Assembly: GCA_951800675.1 (NCBI GenBank)
Contig: CATOKC010000072.1
Span: forward strand, 1-17,101
Source: an uncultured Oscillibacter sp.
GTDB lineage: Bacteria; Bacillota_A; Clostridia; Oscillospirales; Oscillospiraceae
Length of the DNA stretch: 17,101 nt
Reading direction: 5' to 3'
Positions 6,085-14,137 of the stretch are shown here, piece by piece; positions within the stretch are counted from its first letter, which is position 1, and each line of letters starts with the position of its first letter. The position numbers were made by a program, and so were the translations under genes. The notes under the pieces are model-generated. The model saw only the letters and a program-made list of their open reading frames with translations. It did not search any database and was not told where the DNA came from.

Positions 6085-7794
6085 ATGGATATACACAGCA
6101 TTCGTCAGGCCTTGCGCACAAAATCTGTCTACGATATCCCTCTTCGAGTGACCTTCTACGCCCGGGTATCCTCCGAGAGCGACGAACAGCTCAACTCCCT
6201 GGGCAACCAGGTGAGCTACTACGAGGAGTTCATCCGCAAAAATTCCGCCTGGGAGTATGTGCCAGGCTATGTAGACGAGGGTCTGTCCGCCGCCACCACC
6301 AAGAAGCGGGAGGACTTCCACCGCATGGTGGAGGACGGTAAGGCGGGACTCTTTGACCTCATCATCACCAAGGAGATCACCCGCTTTGCCCGAAACACCC
6401 TGGACTCCATTCTCTACACCCGGGAGCTGCTCAGCGCCGGAGTGGGGGTGTTCTTCCAGAACGACAACATCAACACCTTCGACGAGGACTCCGAGCTACG
6501 CCTGACCATCATGTCCGGAATCGCCCAGGATGAGTTGCGAAAACTGTCCAGCCGGGTAAAGTTCGGCCACGCCCAGGCCATCAAGAAAAATGTGGTGCTG
6601 GGCAACAGCCGCATCTTCGGCTACGTCAAGGACGGCGGGCGGCTGGTGATTGACGAGGATGAGGCCCCTATGGTGCGGGAACTGTTCGAGCTGTACGCCA
6701 CCGGGGACTGCTCCATGAAACAGATTGAGACATTGTTTTGGGACAAGGGCTATCGGAACCACAACGGCAAAAGAATCGCCCACACCACCATGTCCGGCAT
6801 GATCTCCAACCCCAAGTACAAGGGCTACTATGTGGGCAACAAGGTGAAGGTCATCGATCTGTTCACCAAGAAGCAGAAATTCCTTCCCCCGGAGGAGTGG
6901 GTGATGTTCAAGGATGAGAGCGGCGAGATCGTCCCGGCCATCGTCTCTGAGGAGCTGTGGGACAAGGCCAACGCCGTCCTGAAAAAGCGCAGCGAGGACG
7001 TGAAGGGCCGCCAGGGCATCTGCAACCACGCCAACCTCCTCACAGGCAAGCTCTACTGCACCCACTGCGGCGCGGCTTACTACCGGCGGGAGTCGGTAGA
7101 CCGGCAGGGGAACAAAAACAGCAAGTGGGTGTGTTCTGGTAAGATCAAAAACGGGGCGGACAGCTGTCCCTCCTTTGCCGTCTATGAGGAGGAGCTGAAG
7201 CCCCTGCTCTTTGAGGTGTTCCGGGAGACCGAGGCAGACGCCCAGGCCTTGGTGGAGGAGTACATCGAGATGTACAAGGCCCTGGGGGACGGCGAGGACA
7301 TGGCGAAGCAAATCGCCACCCTGCGGCAACAAATCGAGCTGGCCCAGAAGAAGAAGAGCAAGCTCCTGGGCTACAACGCGGCGGGCCAGCTTTCCGACCG
7401 GGATTTCCTCTCCATGAACAAGGACTGTGACCGGGAGATCAGCGAGGCGGAGCGGCAGATCTACGACCTGGAGCAGCAGCAAATGTCCCGGGAGGATTTC
7501 CGCAAGCAGATTGAGACCATCCGACGGGTGCTCCGGGAGGCGGAGCGGGACGCGGCCCAGGGACTCATCAGCAAGGAGTTTGTGGACAGGTATATCGACA
7601 AGATATTCGCCACCCCGGAGGAGGACGGCTCCCTGCGGCTGCAAATCAAGATATTTACCGGAGAGTCCACCGAAAAGTATCTGCAAAGCCTCCGGGCGGG
7701 CGCGGCGCGCAGCGCCCAGGGGATCCAGCGGCACGCTGGTCGTACGGGTCACACGTTCAAGAAGATGATCGAGTCCTACGAGAAGTCCCTGTAA
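6085..7794 (+). CDS. Large serine recombinase (site-specific integrase/excisionase)
   Basis: This enzyme catalyses integration and excision of the element by serine-linked double-strand exchange between att sites. The resolvase-like catalytic domain spans about residues 20-165: Ser29 in 'YARVSSESDEQ' is the nucleophile, and 'ITRFARN' supplies catalytic arginines. The recombinase domain follows to about residue 300 ('FGYVKDGGRLVIDEDEAPMV', 'ISNPKYKGYYVG'). A zinc ribbon has Cys325 and Cys328 (CTHCG) and two later cysteines near 352 and 361. A long coiled coil covers about 410-490, as expected for large serine integrases. The start is ATG 6085 after AAAGGAG (6071-6077). At 569 residues it is full length and uninterrupted. 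It is the last gene of the element; dpaB converges on it. Confidence 0.95.
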   Translation: MDIHSIRQALRTKSVYDIPLRVTFYARVSSESDEQLNSLGNQVSYYEEFIRKNSAWEYVPGYVDEGLSAATTKKREDFHRMVEDGKAGLFDLIITKEITRFARNTLDSILYTRELLSAGVGVFFQNDNINTFDEDSELRLTIMSGIAQDELRKLSSRVKFGHAQAIKKNVVLGNSRIFGYVKDGGRLVIDEDEAPMVRELFELYATGDCSMKQIETLFWDKGYRNHNGKRIAHTTMSGMISNPKYKGYYVGNKVKVIDLFTKKQKFLPPEEWVMFKDESGEIVPAIVSEELWDKANAVLKKRSEDVKGRQGICNHANLLTGKLYCTHCGAAYYRRESVDRQGNKNSKWVCSGKIKNGADSCPSFAVYEEELKPLLFEVFRETEADAQALVEEYIEMYKALGDGEDMAKQIATLRQQIELAQKKKSKLLGYNAAGQLSDRDFLSMNKDCDREISEAERQIYDLEQQQMSREDFRKQIETIRRVLREAERDAAQGLISKEFVDRYIDKIFATPEEDGSLRLQIKIFTGESTEKYLQSLRAGAARSAQGIQRHAGRTGHTFKKMIESYEKSL

Positions 7795-7812
7795 CTTCCC
7801 GCTGGAACGAAA

Positions 7813-7843
7813 GGGGGAGAGGCAATCGCCTCTCCCCCTGTTT
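7813..7843. terminator. Terminator between recombinase and dpaB (probably bidirectional)
   Basis: A perfect 11-bp stem GGGGGAGAGGC / GCCTCTCCCCC (7813-7823, 7828-7838) with an AATC loop is followed by TGTTT on the plus strand and TTTCG on the minus strand. It lies between convergent genes and may be the original dpaAB terminator of the host. Confidence 0.8.
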
Positions 7844-7854
7844 CCCGCATCCTC

Positions 7855-8430
7855 TCACCGCAGCAAAATCGGCTGGATCTGCTCCCCCCGGAGGGCGGCG
7901 TCCACCGTCTCCGGCAGCTTTGAAAAATCCGCCACCAGGGAGCCGGGCTTTTGCGCCGCGTTGTCCTGGCCGAAGGGCACGAAATAATAATTCCGCCGGA
8001 CCAGCAGCTCGCCGATGTTCTTCGCCCCCGCCGCCAGCCCGTCGTTGCTGGACACCGCCAGCACCACCGGACGGCCGTTCCGCAGATGGGATTTGGCCGC
8101 CATAGTCACGGAGGTATCCGCGATGCCCGCCGCCAGCTTGGCAATCGTGTTCCCTGTGGCCGGGGCGATCACCAGTACATCCAGCAATCCCTTGGGCCCG
8201 ATGGGCTCCACCGACGGGATATCCAGCAGCACGTCGTTCCCCGTCAGGTCCTCCAGCCGCTCCAGCAGGTCCTCCGACCGGCCGAAGCGGGTGTCCGTAA
8301 AGGCGGAAATCTCCGAGACAATGGGAATCACCGTCTCATAAATTCCCGTCAGCGCCTCCAGGGCCTTCAGCACCTTCTCGTGGGTGCAAAAGGAGCCGCA
8401 GACCGCGAAACCGACCCGTTCCTCGCGCAT
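7855..8430 (-). CDS. dpaB: Dipicolinate synthase subunit B
   Basis: This flavoprotein-fold subunit works with DpaA to make dipicolinic acid from the lysine-pathway intermediate dihydroxytetrahydrodipicolinate in the mother cell. DPA is then loaded into the forespore for heat resistance. Typical features are the N-terminal 'GFAVCGSFCTHEKV', central 'VLVIAPATGNTIAKLAAGIADTS', and 'VLAVSSNDGLAAGAKNIG'. I prefer ATG 8430 because GAGGTGA, overlapping the end of dpaA, sits six bases before it; a GTG at 8439 in frame would add three residues. The dpaA stop is just upstream, so the two genes are translationally coupled. At about 191 residues it is the usual size. Confidence 0.93.
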   Translation of the reverse strand: MREERVGFAVCGSFCTHEKVLKALEALTGIYETVIPIVSEISAFTDTRFGRSEDLLERLEDLTGNDVLLDIPSVEPIGPKGLLDVLVIAPATGNTIAKLAAGIADTSVTMAAKSHLRNGRPVVLAVSSNDGLAAGAKNIGELLVRRNYYFVPFGQDNAAQKPGSLVADFSKLPETVDAALRGEQIQPILLR

Positions 8431-8440
8431 ACAGGTCACC

Positions 8441-9271
8441 TCATTCTTCCAATAGGATGTAATACACCGCGTCCCGGATGGCCGCCGCCGCGGACCGCGG
8501 ACTGAGCCGCCCCGGCAAGGAGCGGGCCCAGAGAACCTCTGGGCCGCCCTCCGCCGCCTCGATACCCCGGACAGAGGCCAGGTCCATCAAAAGGCAGTCC
8601 GGCGGCAGCTGGGCCAGAAGCGGCCCGCCCAGGACGGGAGAGGGAACCGTGTTGAACACCGCGCCGAAAGCGCCTAAATGGCCTTCCAGCTTCCCGGTCT
8701 CCAAGGCCCGGTAGCCGTAGGCCCGAATCCAGGCCAGGTCCTCCGGCCGTCTAGCCGTAGCCGTGACCCTGGCCCCCAGGCCGTGGAGGCGGCAGCTCAG
8801 GAGCTTCCCGATGCGGCCAAAGCCCAGTACCAGACATTCCTGGCCCAAGAGCGTCCGGTCCAGCCGCTCCATGGCGGTCTGGACGGCCCCCTCCGCCGTG
8901 GCGGCGGCATTGGCCACCGCCAGCTCCTCCCGGAGAAAGTAGTCCTCCACCGTCAGGCCCAGGGCTTCCGCCTCCCGGCGCTGCTGGGGCCGCACCTGGC
9001 CCGCCAGAATCCGCTGCCCGGGCTGGAGGCGGCGGAACAGGTCCGCCGTGGGCACCGCCCCCTCCTCGCAGTTCAGCACGCCGTCGCCCTTGCACAGCGG
9101 CAGGGGCAGGATCACCACGTCGGCAGAGGCGGCATGGTCCAGCGTGTCCGCCCCCACGGGCTTCCAGCGGTCCAGGCCATAAGTACGGACGGAATGGCCG
9201 TCCCCGGCCAGCAGCCGGGCCAGCTCCGCCTGGCGGCGGTCCCCGCCGATGACGCCAAAGGTCTTGTTCAT
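8441..9271 (-). CDS. dpaA: Dipicolinate synthase subunit A
   Basis: This is the NAD(P)-binding subunit of dipicolinate synthase, first gene of the dpaAB operon. The N-terminal domain starts 'FGVIGGDRRQAELARLLAGDG', typical of DpaA. 'REELAVANAAATAEGAV' and the Rossmann motif 'GFGRIGK' (about residues 150-156) mark the dehydrogenase-like domain. The C-terminal 'SLPGRLSPRSAAAAIRDAVY' matches the conserved end of the family. ATG 9271 follows an AGGGGGAG site. Its presence implies an endospore-former, or a lineage that recently was one. Confidence 0.93.
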   Translation of the reverse strand: MNKTFGVIGGDRRQAELARLLAGDGHSVRTYGLDRWKPVGADTLDHAASADVVILPLPLCKGDGVLNCEEGAVPTADLFRRLQPGQRILAGQVRPQQRREAEALGLTVEDYFLREELAVANAAATAEGAVQTAMERLDRTLLGQECLVLGFGRIGKLLSCRLHGLGARVTATARRPEDLAWIRAYGYRALETGKLEGHLGAFGAVFNTVPSPVLGGPLLAQLPPDCLLMDLASVRGIEAAEGGPEVLWARSLPGRLSPRSAAAAIRDAVYYILLEE

Positions 9272-9292
9272 CTCAACACTCCCCCTCGCTCC

Positions 9293-9321
9293 ATGGTATG
9301 GCCGGGAGCGGCAATGGGTGA
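9293..9321 (-). promoter_or_regulatory. Candidate mother-cell sigma-K-type promoter for dpaAB
   Basis: On the minus strand TCACC (9321-9317), a 16-base spacer and CATACCAT (9300-9293) fit the sigma-K pattern AC ... CATA-N3-T. Known: dpaAB (spoVF) is expressed in the mother cell under sigma K in Bacillus. The predicted leader is very short, about 15 bases, so this is tentative. Confidence 0.3.
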
Positions 9322-9350
9322 TTGTCTTTTCCCGTCAGGCGTGGTATAAT
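9322..9350 (+). promoter_or_regulatory. Sigma-A promoter for the HAD gene
   Basis: TTGTCT (9322-9327), a 17-base spacer and a perfect TATAAT (9345-9350) with extended -10 TG (9342-9343) lie 35 bases before the HAD start. Confidence 0.75.
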
Positions 9351-9385
9351 GAAGGCGGTCAAAATTCCCGAAAGGATTTTTTGTG

Positions 9386-10069
9386 ATGAACTACGAGTAC
9401 CTGCTCTTTGACGCCGACGATACGCTGTTCGATTTTCCCAAAGCCTCTTCCCGGGCCTTTGACGCCATGTGTCAGGCCCATGACATTCCCTACACGCCGG
9501 AGATTTACCGGCTCTATCACGAAATCAACCTGGAGCTCTGGGCCGCCTTCGACCGGGGGGAGGTGACCAAGGAGTTCGTCACCCTGGAGCGTTACGTCCG
9601 CTTTTTGAAGGCTCTGGACCTGGACCGGGACCCGGCAGCCTGCAACCGGGACTACCTGTCCGCCCTGGGAGAGGGCGTCTACCCCCTGCCTCACGCAGAG
9701 GCGGTCTGCCGGGAGCTCAAAGCCCGGGGCCATCGCATGTTTATCATCACGAACGCCGTGGCCTCCGTCCAGCGCGGCCGCCTCCGGGGCAGCGTATTCG
9801 CGGAGCTTTTCGAGGCCGCCTTTATCTCCGAGGAGGCCGGGGCCGCCAAGCCTAGCCGGGCCTACTTCGACTATGTGCGCCGTCAGCTCCCGGGACTGAC
9901 GGACAATAACGCCCTGGTCATTGGGGACTCCCTGTCCACAGACATGCAGGGAGCCAACAACGCCGGACTTCCCTGCTGCTGGTTCAATCCCGCGGGGAAG
10001 TGGCGGCGTGAGGGGCCGCGGGTGGACTATGAGATCACCGATCTACGGGAGCTGTTGGAGATTGCGTAA
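9386..10069 (+). CDS. YjjG-type HAD nucleotidase (noncanonical pyrimidine nucleotidase)
   Basis: This is a HAD-superfamily phosphatase of the YjjG family, which dephosphorylates nucleoside monophosphates, including noncanonical pyrimidines. All four HAD motifs are present: 'FDADDTLFDF' (Asp9 nucleophile, Asp11), 'IITNA' (motif II), 'AAKPSRAYFDY' (motif III Lys) and 'VIGDSLSTDMQGANNAG' (motif IV). The helical cap lies between motifs I and II. I use ATG 9386; a GTG immediately before it (9383) could serve equally with AAAGGA at 9371-9376. It is monocistronic, with its own promoter and terminator. Substrate assignment rests on family resemblance only. Confidence 0.87.
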   Translation: MNYEYLLFDADDTLFDFPKASSRAFDAMCQAHDIPYTPEIYRLYHEINLELWAAFDRGEVTKEFVTLERYVRFLKALDLDRDPAACNRDYLSALGEGVYPLPHAEAVCRELKARGHRMFIITNAVASVQRGRLRGSVFAELFEAAFISEEAGAAKPSRAYFDYVRRQLPGLTDNNALVIGDSLSTDMQGANNAGLPCCWFNPAGKWRREGPRVDYEITDLRELLEIA

Positions 10070-10078
10070 AGCAAGAAT

Positions 10079-10107
10079 CGGCGCCGGAGGCTTCCGGCGC
10101 CGCATTT
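10079..10107. terminator. Terminator after the HAD gene
   Basis: A perfect 10-bp stem CGGCGCCGGA / TCCGGCGCCG (10079-10088, 10093-10102) with loop GGCT is followed by CATTTT. It may also stop transcripts arriving from cca on the other strand. Confidence 0.75.
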
Positions 10108-10383
10108 TCAGGTCTGCTTCGGCTCTCTTCGCGGCTTTAACATCGCCCCCTCCTGCGCCGCCGACACCTGGAGCAACGCGGTGGTTGCGTTCCCCGTTCT
10201 TTTGGGGACTGTTCCATTATGGCTCCGGCCTGCTTCCGGGCCTCTCCAAGGGCCTTTAGAGACAACAGGTTTGCCGCCTCTCCGCCGCGGGCGGGGCAAT
10301 GGCCGTCCAGCTTCATCGGGCACAACCCGCAGTTCGGCCTGCGGAGGGAAAATGCCAAATCCGCTCTTACAAAGCCGTTCGTC

Positions 10384-11718
10384 TCACGTTCCCTTCTCCG
10401 TCCCCAGGTCCCTTTGGAGATACGCCAAAAGGGCCTCCCGTTCATTGGGCAGCGCGCCGTCCATCACCTTCTCCAAAAGCTCCTCCAAAGCCCTTCCCAC
10501 CGCCGGCCCGGAGAGGCCCAGGGCCAGCAGGTCCCCGCCCTTTACCGCCAGCCGCTTCAGGGAAAAGCAGGTCTCCTCCGCCAGGAGGCGGTCCAGGATT
10601 TCCTCCGCCTTGTCCAGCTCCTTCTGCCGGTCCCAGAACTCCGGGGCTTGTCCCAGATTGTCCGCCCGCTTCATCAGAATCAACCGGCGCAGATCCTCCT
10701 CCCCCAGAATCCGCAGGGCCCGCCGGATGGACTTATCCGTCCGGGGAATGTCCTTGTCGTGCCACTCCACCAGCCGGGCCACCGTCTCCCGGAATTCTGT
10801 GGCGCATTTCAAGCGGCGAAGCATTTCCTCCGCCATCTGGCGGCTGACGGCGGGGTGGCCGTAGAAGTGCCCGACGCCCATCTCGTCCAGGGTAAAGCTG
10901 GCGGGCTTCCCCACGTCGTGGAGGAGCATCGCGCAGCGGAGAACCGGGTCCCCCGGCACAGCCGCCAGGGCGTGGAGGGTGTGCTCCCACACGTCGTAAC
11001 AGTGGTGGCGGTTCCTCTGGTCGAAGCCCACCATAGCCATCAGCTCCGGCCAAAAAACGCCAAAGGCCTCCGGACAGCTCCGCAGAACCTCCGCCGCCTG
11101 TTTCCCTGTCAGGAGCTTGAAAAACTCCACCTGTATCCGCTCCGCGGCAATGTCCCGCAGTCCCTCCCGATTCCTTCGAATCGCCTCCTCCGTCCCGGGC
11201 TCAATGAAAAATCCCAGCACCGCCCCAAAGCGGAGGCCCCGGAGAATCCGGAGCGCGTCCTCCTGAAACCGCCGGTCCGGGTCCCCCACGCAGCGGAGGA
11301 CTTTTTTCTCCAAATCCGCCCGTCCTCCCCAGGGGTCCCGGAGCTCGCCCCGCAGATTCCAAGCCATGGCGTTGACGGTGAAATCCCGGCGGGCCAGGTC
11401 CTGGTCAACGGAGCGGGTGAAGGTCACGGACGCCGGATGCCGGTGGTCTTGGTAGGCCCCGTCGATCCGGTAGGTGGTAACCTCCACAGGCCCCTCTTCG
11501 GTTTTGACGGTAACCGTGCCGTGCCTCAGCCCTGTAGGGAGCGCCTGGGAGCCAAATACCGCCAGGGTTTCCTCCGGCCGGGCGGAGGTGGTCACGTCCC
11601 AGTCCTCCGGCGTCCGGCCCAGCAGGGCATCCCGGACGCAGCCCCCCACGCACCAGGCCTCATGGCCCGCCGCTTCCAGGGTGGTCAGAACGTATTCCAC
11701 ATGATTTGGTATCTCCAT
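10384..11718 (-). CDS. cca: CCA tRNA nucleotidyltransferase with HD domain
   Basis: This enzyme adds or repairs the 3'-terminal CCA of tRNAs using CTP and ATP. The class II nucleotidyltransferase core is at the N-terminus: 'VGGCVRDALLGRTPEDWDV' (Gly25-Gly26, catalytic Asp39 and Asp41), 'RRDFTVNAMAW' (motif B) and 'EDALRILRGLRF', followed by the nucleotide-selecting region. An HD phosphohydrolase-type domain follows ('HCYDVWEHTLHAL' and 'LLHDVGKP', about residues 235-270). The start is ATG 11718 after AAGGGAGAG. The 444-residue length suits the HD-bearing bacterial class. Its 3' side has 281 bases without a convincing gene. Confidence 0.95.
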   Translation of the reverse strand: MEIPNHVEYVLTTLEAAGHEAWCVGGCVRDALLGRTPEDWDVTTSARPEETLAVFGSQALPTGLRHGTVTVKTEEGPVEVTTYRIDGAYQDHRHPASVTFTRSVDQDLARRDFTVNAMAWNLRGELRDPWGGRADLEKKVLRCVGDPDRRFQEDALRILRGLRFGAVLGFFIEPGTEEAIRRNREGLRDIAAERIQVEFFKLLTGKQAAEVLRSCPEAFGVFWPELMAMVGFDQRNRHHCYDVWEHTLHALAAVPGDPVLRCAMLLHDVGKPASFTLDEMGVGHFYGHPAVSRQMAEEMLRRLKCATEFRETVARLVEWHDKDIPRTDKSIRRALRILGEEDLRRLILMKRADNLGQAPEFWDRQKELDKAEEILDRLLAEETCFSLKRLAVKGGDLLALGLSGPAVGRALEELLEKVMDGALPNEREALLAYLQRDLGTEKGT

Positions 11719-11806
11719 AGCGCTGCTCTCCCTTGTTTTTTGGGTTTCCCGTACTAGAATAAACCAGGACTCTCCGGTTTTCCGGAGGGTTCAAGGAGGT
11801 GGCCCC

Positions 11807-12090
11807 ATGATCCTCTGGCTCAACGGAGCCTTTGGCGCCGGGGAAGCCCAGACGGCCCGCGCCCTCCGGCGGCGGTTACCGGGGGCCTGTGCTTTCGCCC
11901 CGGAAAACGCCGGTCCTATTACGATGAGGTGATTGGGCGGCTGTCGGAGGAATACGACAGTCGGCGTTTCATTTTATGCGCCAAACGAGAGACCCTCCAA
12001 AAGCGGCGGGCCGCCCCTTGCCCCAGGACCGCCGGAGCGGCCTGTGGAGGGCCCTTGACCGGGCTGTGGTTCAAATCCGGCATATTCGGC
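11807..12090 (+). pseudogene. Decayed P-loop kinase-like gene, internally deleted
   Basis: This is the remnant of a small AAA/kinase-like ATP-binding protein. A perfect AAGGAGGTGG ribosome binding site precedes ATG 11807. The start 'MILWLNGAFGAGEAQTARAL' is a clear version of the family N-terminus, but the Walker A lysine is replaced (GAGEAQT where GAGKTQT is expected). After 'FAPENAG' the frame stops at 11930-11932. In the next frame the protein resumes with 'YYDEVIGRLSEEYDSRRFIL' and 'CAKRETLQKR', the C-terminal half of the same family (from memory). This implies an internal deletion of several dozen codons plus a frame change. The C-terminal part then decays by further frame changes, so the right end is approximate. 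Confidence 0.72.
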
Positions 12091-12112
12091 AGCCGGATGT
12101 TCCCTTTCGCCG

Positions 12113-12141
12113 TTGCATTCTGCCGATTTCTATATTATAAT
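12113..12141 (+). promoter_or_regulatory. Sigma-A promoter for murC
   Basis: TTGCAT (12113-12118), a 17-base spacer and a perfect TATAAT (12136-12141) lie about 60 bases before murC, just beyond the pseudogene. Confidence 0.75.
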
Positions 12142-12203
12142 AAAACGCTCGGAAGGATACAATCTTTTTTAAGTTCCGTTTTCTGGAAAGGAAGCTGAGT
12201 TCC

Positions 12204-13580
12204 ATGATTCATAATGAAAAACCCATCAGCGACTTCTTCGTCCCAGGCGCGCGGGCCCATCTGGTAGGCATCGGGGGCGTGTCTATGTGTCCCCTGGCGG
12301 AGGTTCTGCGGGACAAGGGGCTTGTCATTCAAGGCTCCGACATGGCGGAGAGTGAAACCGTAAAGCGCCTCCGCTCCCTGGGCATCTCTGTGGCCGTGGG
12401 GCACAATGCCGATAATCTGGGGGACTGCGATCTGGTGATCCGTACCGCCGCCGTCCACGACGGCAACCCGGAAATCGCCGGGGCCATTGCCCGGGGCATC
12501 CCCGTCTATGAGCGGGCTCAGGCCTGGGGGGCCATCATGCGCCACTATCCAAACGCCCTCTGTGTGGCCGGGACCCACGGGAAAACCACCACCACCTCCA
12601 TGTGCACCCACGTCTTTATGGCGGCGGAGGCAGACCCCACGGTGATGATCGGCGGGACCCTGCCCCTGCTCCATTCCGGCTACCGGGTGGGCCAGGGGGA
12701 TACCATCATCCTGGAATCCTGCGAATACTGCAACAGCTTCCTCAGCTTCTATCCCACCGTGGCGGTAATTTTAAACGTGGAGGCGGACCACCTGGACTTC
12801 TTCCAGGACCTGGAGGACATCAAGCGCTCTTTCCGCCGCTTCGCGGAGCTGGTGCCCGCCGGCGGGCGTGTAATTGTCAACGCGGACAACGCCGGGGCCC
12901 GGGACGTGGCCCAGGGCCTGGACGCTTTTACCTTTGGCCTGGAGCCAGGAGCGGAGTGTACCGCCGTGAACCTCCGGGAGGACAAGGGCCGCCCTGTCTT
13001 TGACATCCACGTTCATGGAACGTTTTACGCCCATGCGGAGCTGCGGGTTTATGGGCGGCACAACGTATCCAACGCCCTGGCGGCGGCCTCGGCGGCCTAT
13101 GTGCTGGGTCTGCCGGGAGCGGCCGTGGAGAAGGGTCTGGGCTCCTTCACCGGCGCGGGGCGGCGCTTCGAGTACAAGGGAACCTTCCAGGGCGCGGAAA
13201 TTTACGACGACTACGCCCACCACCCCGACGAGCTCCACGCCCTGCTGACCACCGCCAAGGGACTGGGCTACCGGCGGCTTATCGTGGCCTTCCAGCCCCA
13301 CACCTACTCCCGGACCGCCAAGCTCTTTGACCGCTTTGTGGAGGAATTGAAGCTGGCGGACGTGGTGGTGCTGGCGGAAATTTACGCCGCCCGGGAGCAG
13401 AACACCCTGGGCATCTCCTCGGCGGACCTTGTTCAGCAAGTCCCCGGCTCCGTGTACTGCTCCACCCTGGACAAAACGGCGGAAGCCGTCCGGCGGCTGG
13501 CCGGGCCGGGGGATTTGATCCTGACCGTGGGCGCGGGCGATATCTACCGGGCAGGCGAAAAGCTCTTGGCAAAGGAATGA
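12204..13580 (+). CDS. murC: UDP-N-acetylmuramate--L-alanine ligase
   Basis: This cytoplasmic ligase adds L-alanine to UDP-MurNAc, the first step of the peptidoglycan stem peptide, using ATP. The Mur N-terminal Rossmann domain carries 'HLVGIGGVSM'. The P-loop is 'GTHGKTTTTS' (about residues 123-132). 'ESCEYCNSFL' and 'NVEADHLDFF' form the metal/substrate site, and 'YDDYAHHPDEL' and 'FQPHTYSRT' belong to the C-terminal ligase domain. The 458-residue length is normal. ATG 12204 is used, with GGAAAGGAAGC upstream. It is followed after 7 bases by the prolyl-tRNA deacylase gene, and the two share one promoter and one terminator. Confidence 0.96.
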   Translation: MIHNEKPISDFFVPGARAHLVGIGGVSMCPLAEVLRDKGLVIQGSDMAESETVKRLRSLGISVAVGHNADNLGDCDLVIRTAAVHDGNPEIAGAIARGIPVYERAQAWGAIMRHYPNALCVAGTHGKTTTTSMCTHVFMAAEADPTVMIGGTLPLLHSGYRVGQGDTIILESCEYCNSFLSFYPTVAVILNVEADHLDFFQDLEDIKRSFRRFAELVPAGGRVIVNADNAGARDVAQGLDAFTFGLEPGAECTAVNLREDKGRPVFDIHVHGTFYAHAELRVYGRHNVSNALAAASAAYVLGLPGAAVEKGLGSFTGAGRRFEYKGTFQGAEIYDDYAHHPDELHALLTTAKGLGYRRLIVAFQPHTYSRTAKLFDRFVEELKLADVVVLAEIYAAREQNTLGISSADLVQQVPGSVYCSTLDKTAEAVRRLAGPGDLILTVGAGDIYRAGEKLLAKE

Positions 13581-13587
13581 CAAGCAC

Positions 13588-14127
13588 ATGGAATGTTCAT
13601 CTATCTATCACAATGTCCGCCCGGAGGGGGCATTGCTTCCCCAGGAGGAAGCCGCCTTCGCGCTGCTGGAGGCGCTGGGCATGGACTATGACCGGGTATC
13701 CAGCGAGCCTGCCGATACTATGGAGAAGTGCGCCGCCGTCAGCGAAGTTCTGGGCATGCCCATCTGCAAGAATCTGTTCCTCTGCAACCGGCAGAAAACC
13801 CAGTTCTATCTGCTGCTTATGGGACCGGATAAGCCCTTCCACACCAAGGACCTGTCCCATCAAATCGGCTCTTCCCGGCTGTCCTTCGCGCCGGAAGAGG
13901 CGCTGTGGGAGCTGCTTCACTGCGCTCCCGGCTCCGCCACGGTGCTGGGGCTGATGAATGATACAGAGCGCCGGGTCCGGCTGCTGATGGAGCGGGAAGT
14001 GTACGAGGCGGAGTATTTGAGCTGCCATCCCTGCGTCTGCACCAGCAGCTTGAAGCTGCGGACGGCGGACGTGCTGGGGAAGCTGCTGCCCTATACGGGG
14101 CATGAGGTCACGGTGGTAGACTTGTAG
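13588..14127 (+). CDS. Prolyl-tRNA deacylase, ProX/YbaK-like
   Basis: This is a free-standing trans-editing protein of the INS superfamily, which hydrolyses mischarged aminoacyl-tRNA (typically Ala-tRNA-Pro in the ProX/PrdX group). Conserved blocks are 'KNLFLCNRQKTQFYLLLM', 'SFAPEEALWELL', 'CAPGSATVLGLMND' and 'HPCVCTSSLKLRTADVL', in the expected order. The 179-residue length fits. ATG 13588 follows the murC stop by 7 bases, so it is co-transcribed with murC. Exact tRNA specificity cannot be told from sequence inspection. Confidence 0.87.
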   Translation: MECSSIYHNVRPEGALLPQEEAAFALLEALGMDYDRVSSEPADTMEKCAAVSEVLGMPICKNLFLCNRQKTQFYLLLMGPDKPFHTKDLSHQIGSSRLSFAPEEALWELLHCAPGSATVLGLMNDTERRVRLLMEREVYEAEYLSCHPCVCTSSLKLRTADVLGKLLPYTGHEVTVVDL

Positions 14128-14137
14128 CGCGCAAATC

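Larger units (their letters stand above)
1..7800. mobile_element. Integrative mobilizable element, right-hand part (left end outside window)
   Basis: Seen: a RepA-like ATPase, MobC, a relaxase and a large serine recombinase lie in one block, with restriction-modification and unknown cargo to the left. The recombinase is the last gene before ordinary core genes (dpaB, dpaA). No type IV secretion genes are visible, so the element looks mobilizable rather than self-transmissible, although such genes could lie further left. Known: serine-recombinase elements of Firmicutes usually carry the recombinase at one end, next to the attachment site. Inferred: the right end lies between the recombinase stop (7794) and the terminator at 7813-7838. 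The exact att core cannot be read because the left end is missing. Confidence 0.75.

Noticed and set aside
10140..10383. Minus-strand open frame downstream of cca with four or more cysteines ('NCGLCPMKLDGHCP', Arg-rich end)
   Set aside because: It has no good start codon with a ribosome binding site after the cca stop, and ends in a low-complexity Arg run. It could be a remnant, but I cannot support it as a gene. The rest of this gap holds nothing I recognise.
10219..11757. A 512-codon open frame on the plus strand opposite cca
   Set aside because: It is the mirror of a GC-rich gene with clear CCA-transferase motifs on the minus strand; its product is Pro/Arg/Leu/Gly-rich without recognisable domains.
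11771..11788. CTCCGG-TTTT-CCGGAG hairpin between cca and the pseudogene
   Set aside because: It is a short stem with no T-run on either side, so it is neither a convincing terminator nor a clear operator.
12069..12081. GGTTCAAATCC, which looks like a tRNA T-arm
   Set aside because: The flanking bases do not form the 5-bp T stem, and no D arm, anticodon arm or acceptor stem can be drawn; it lies in the decayed kinase-like gene.
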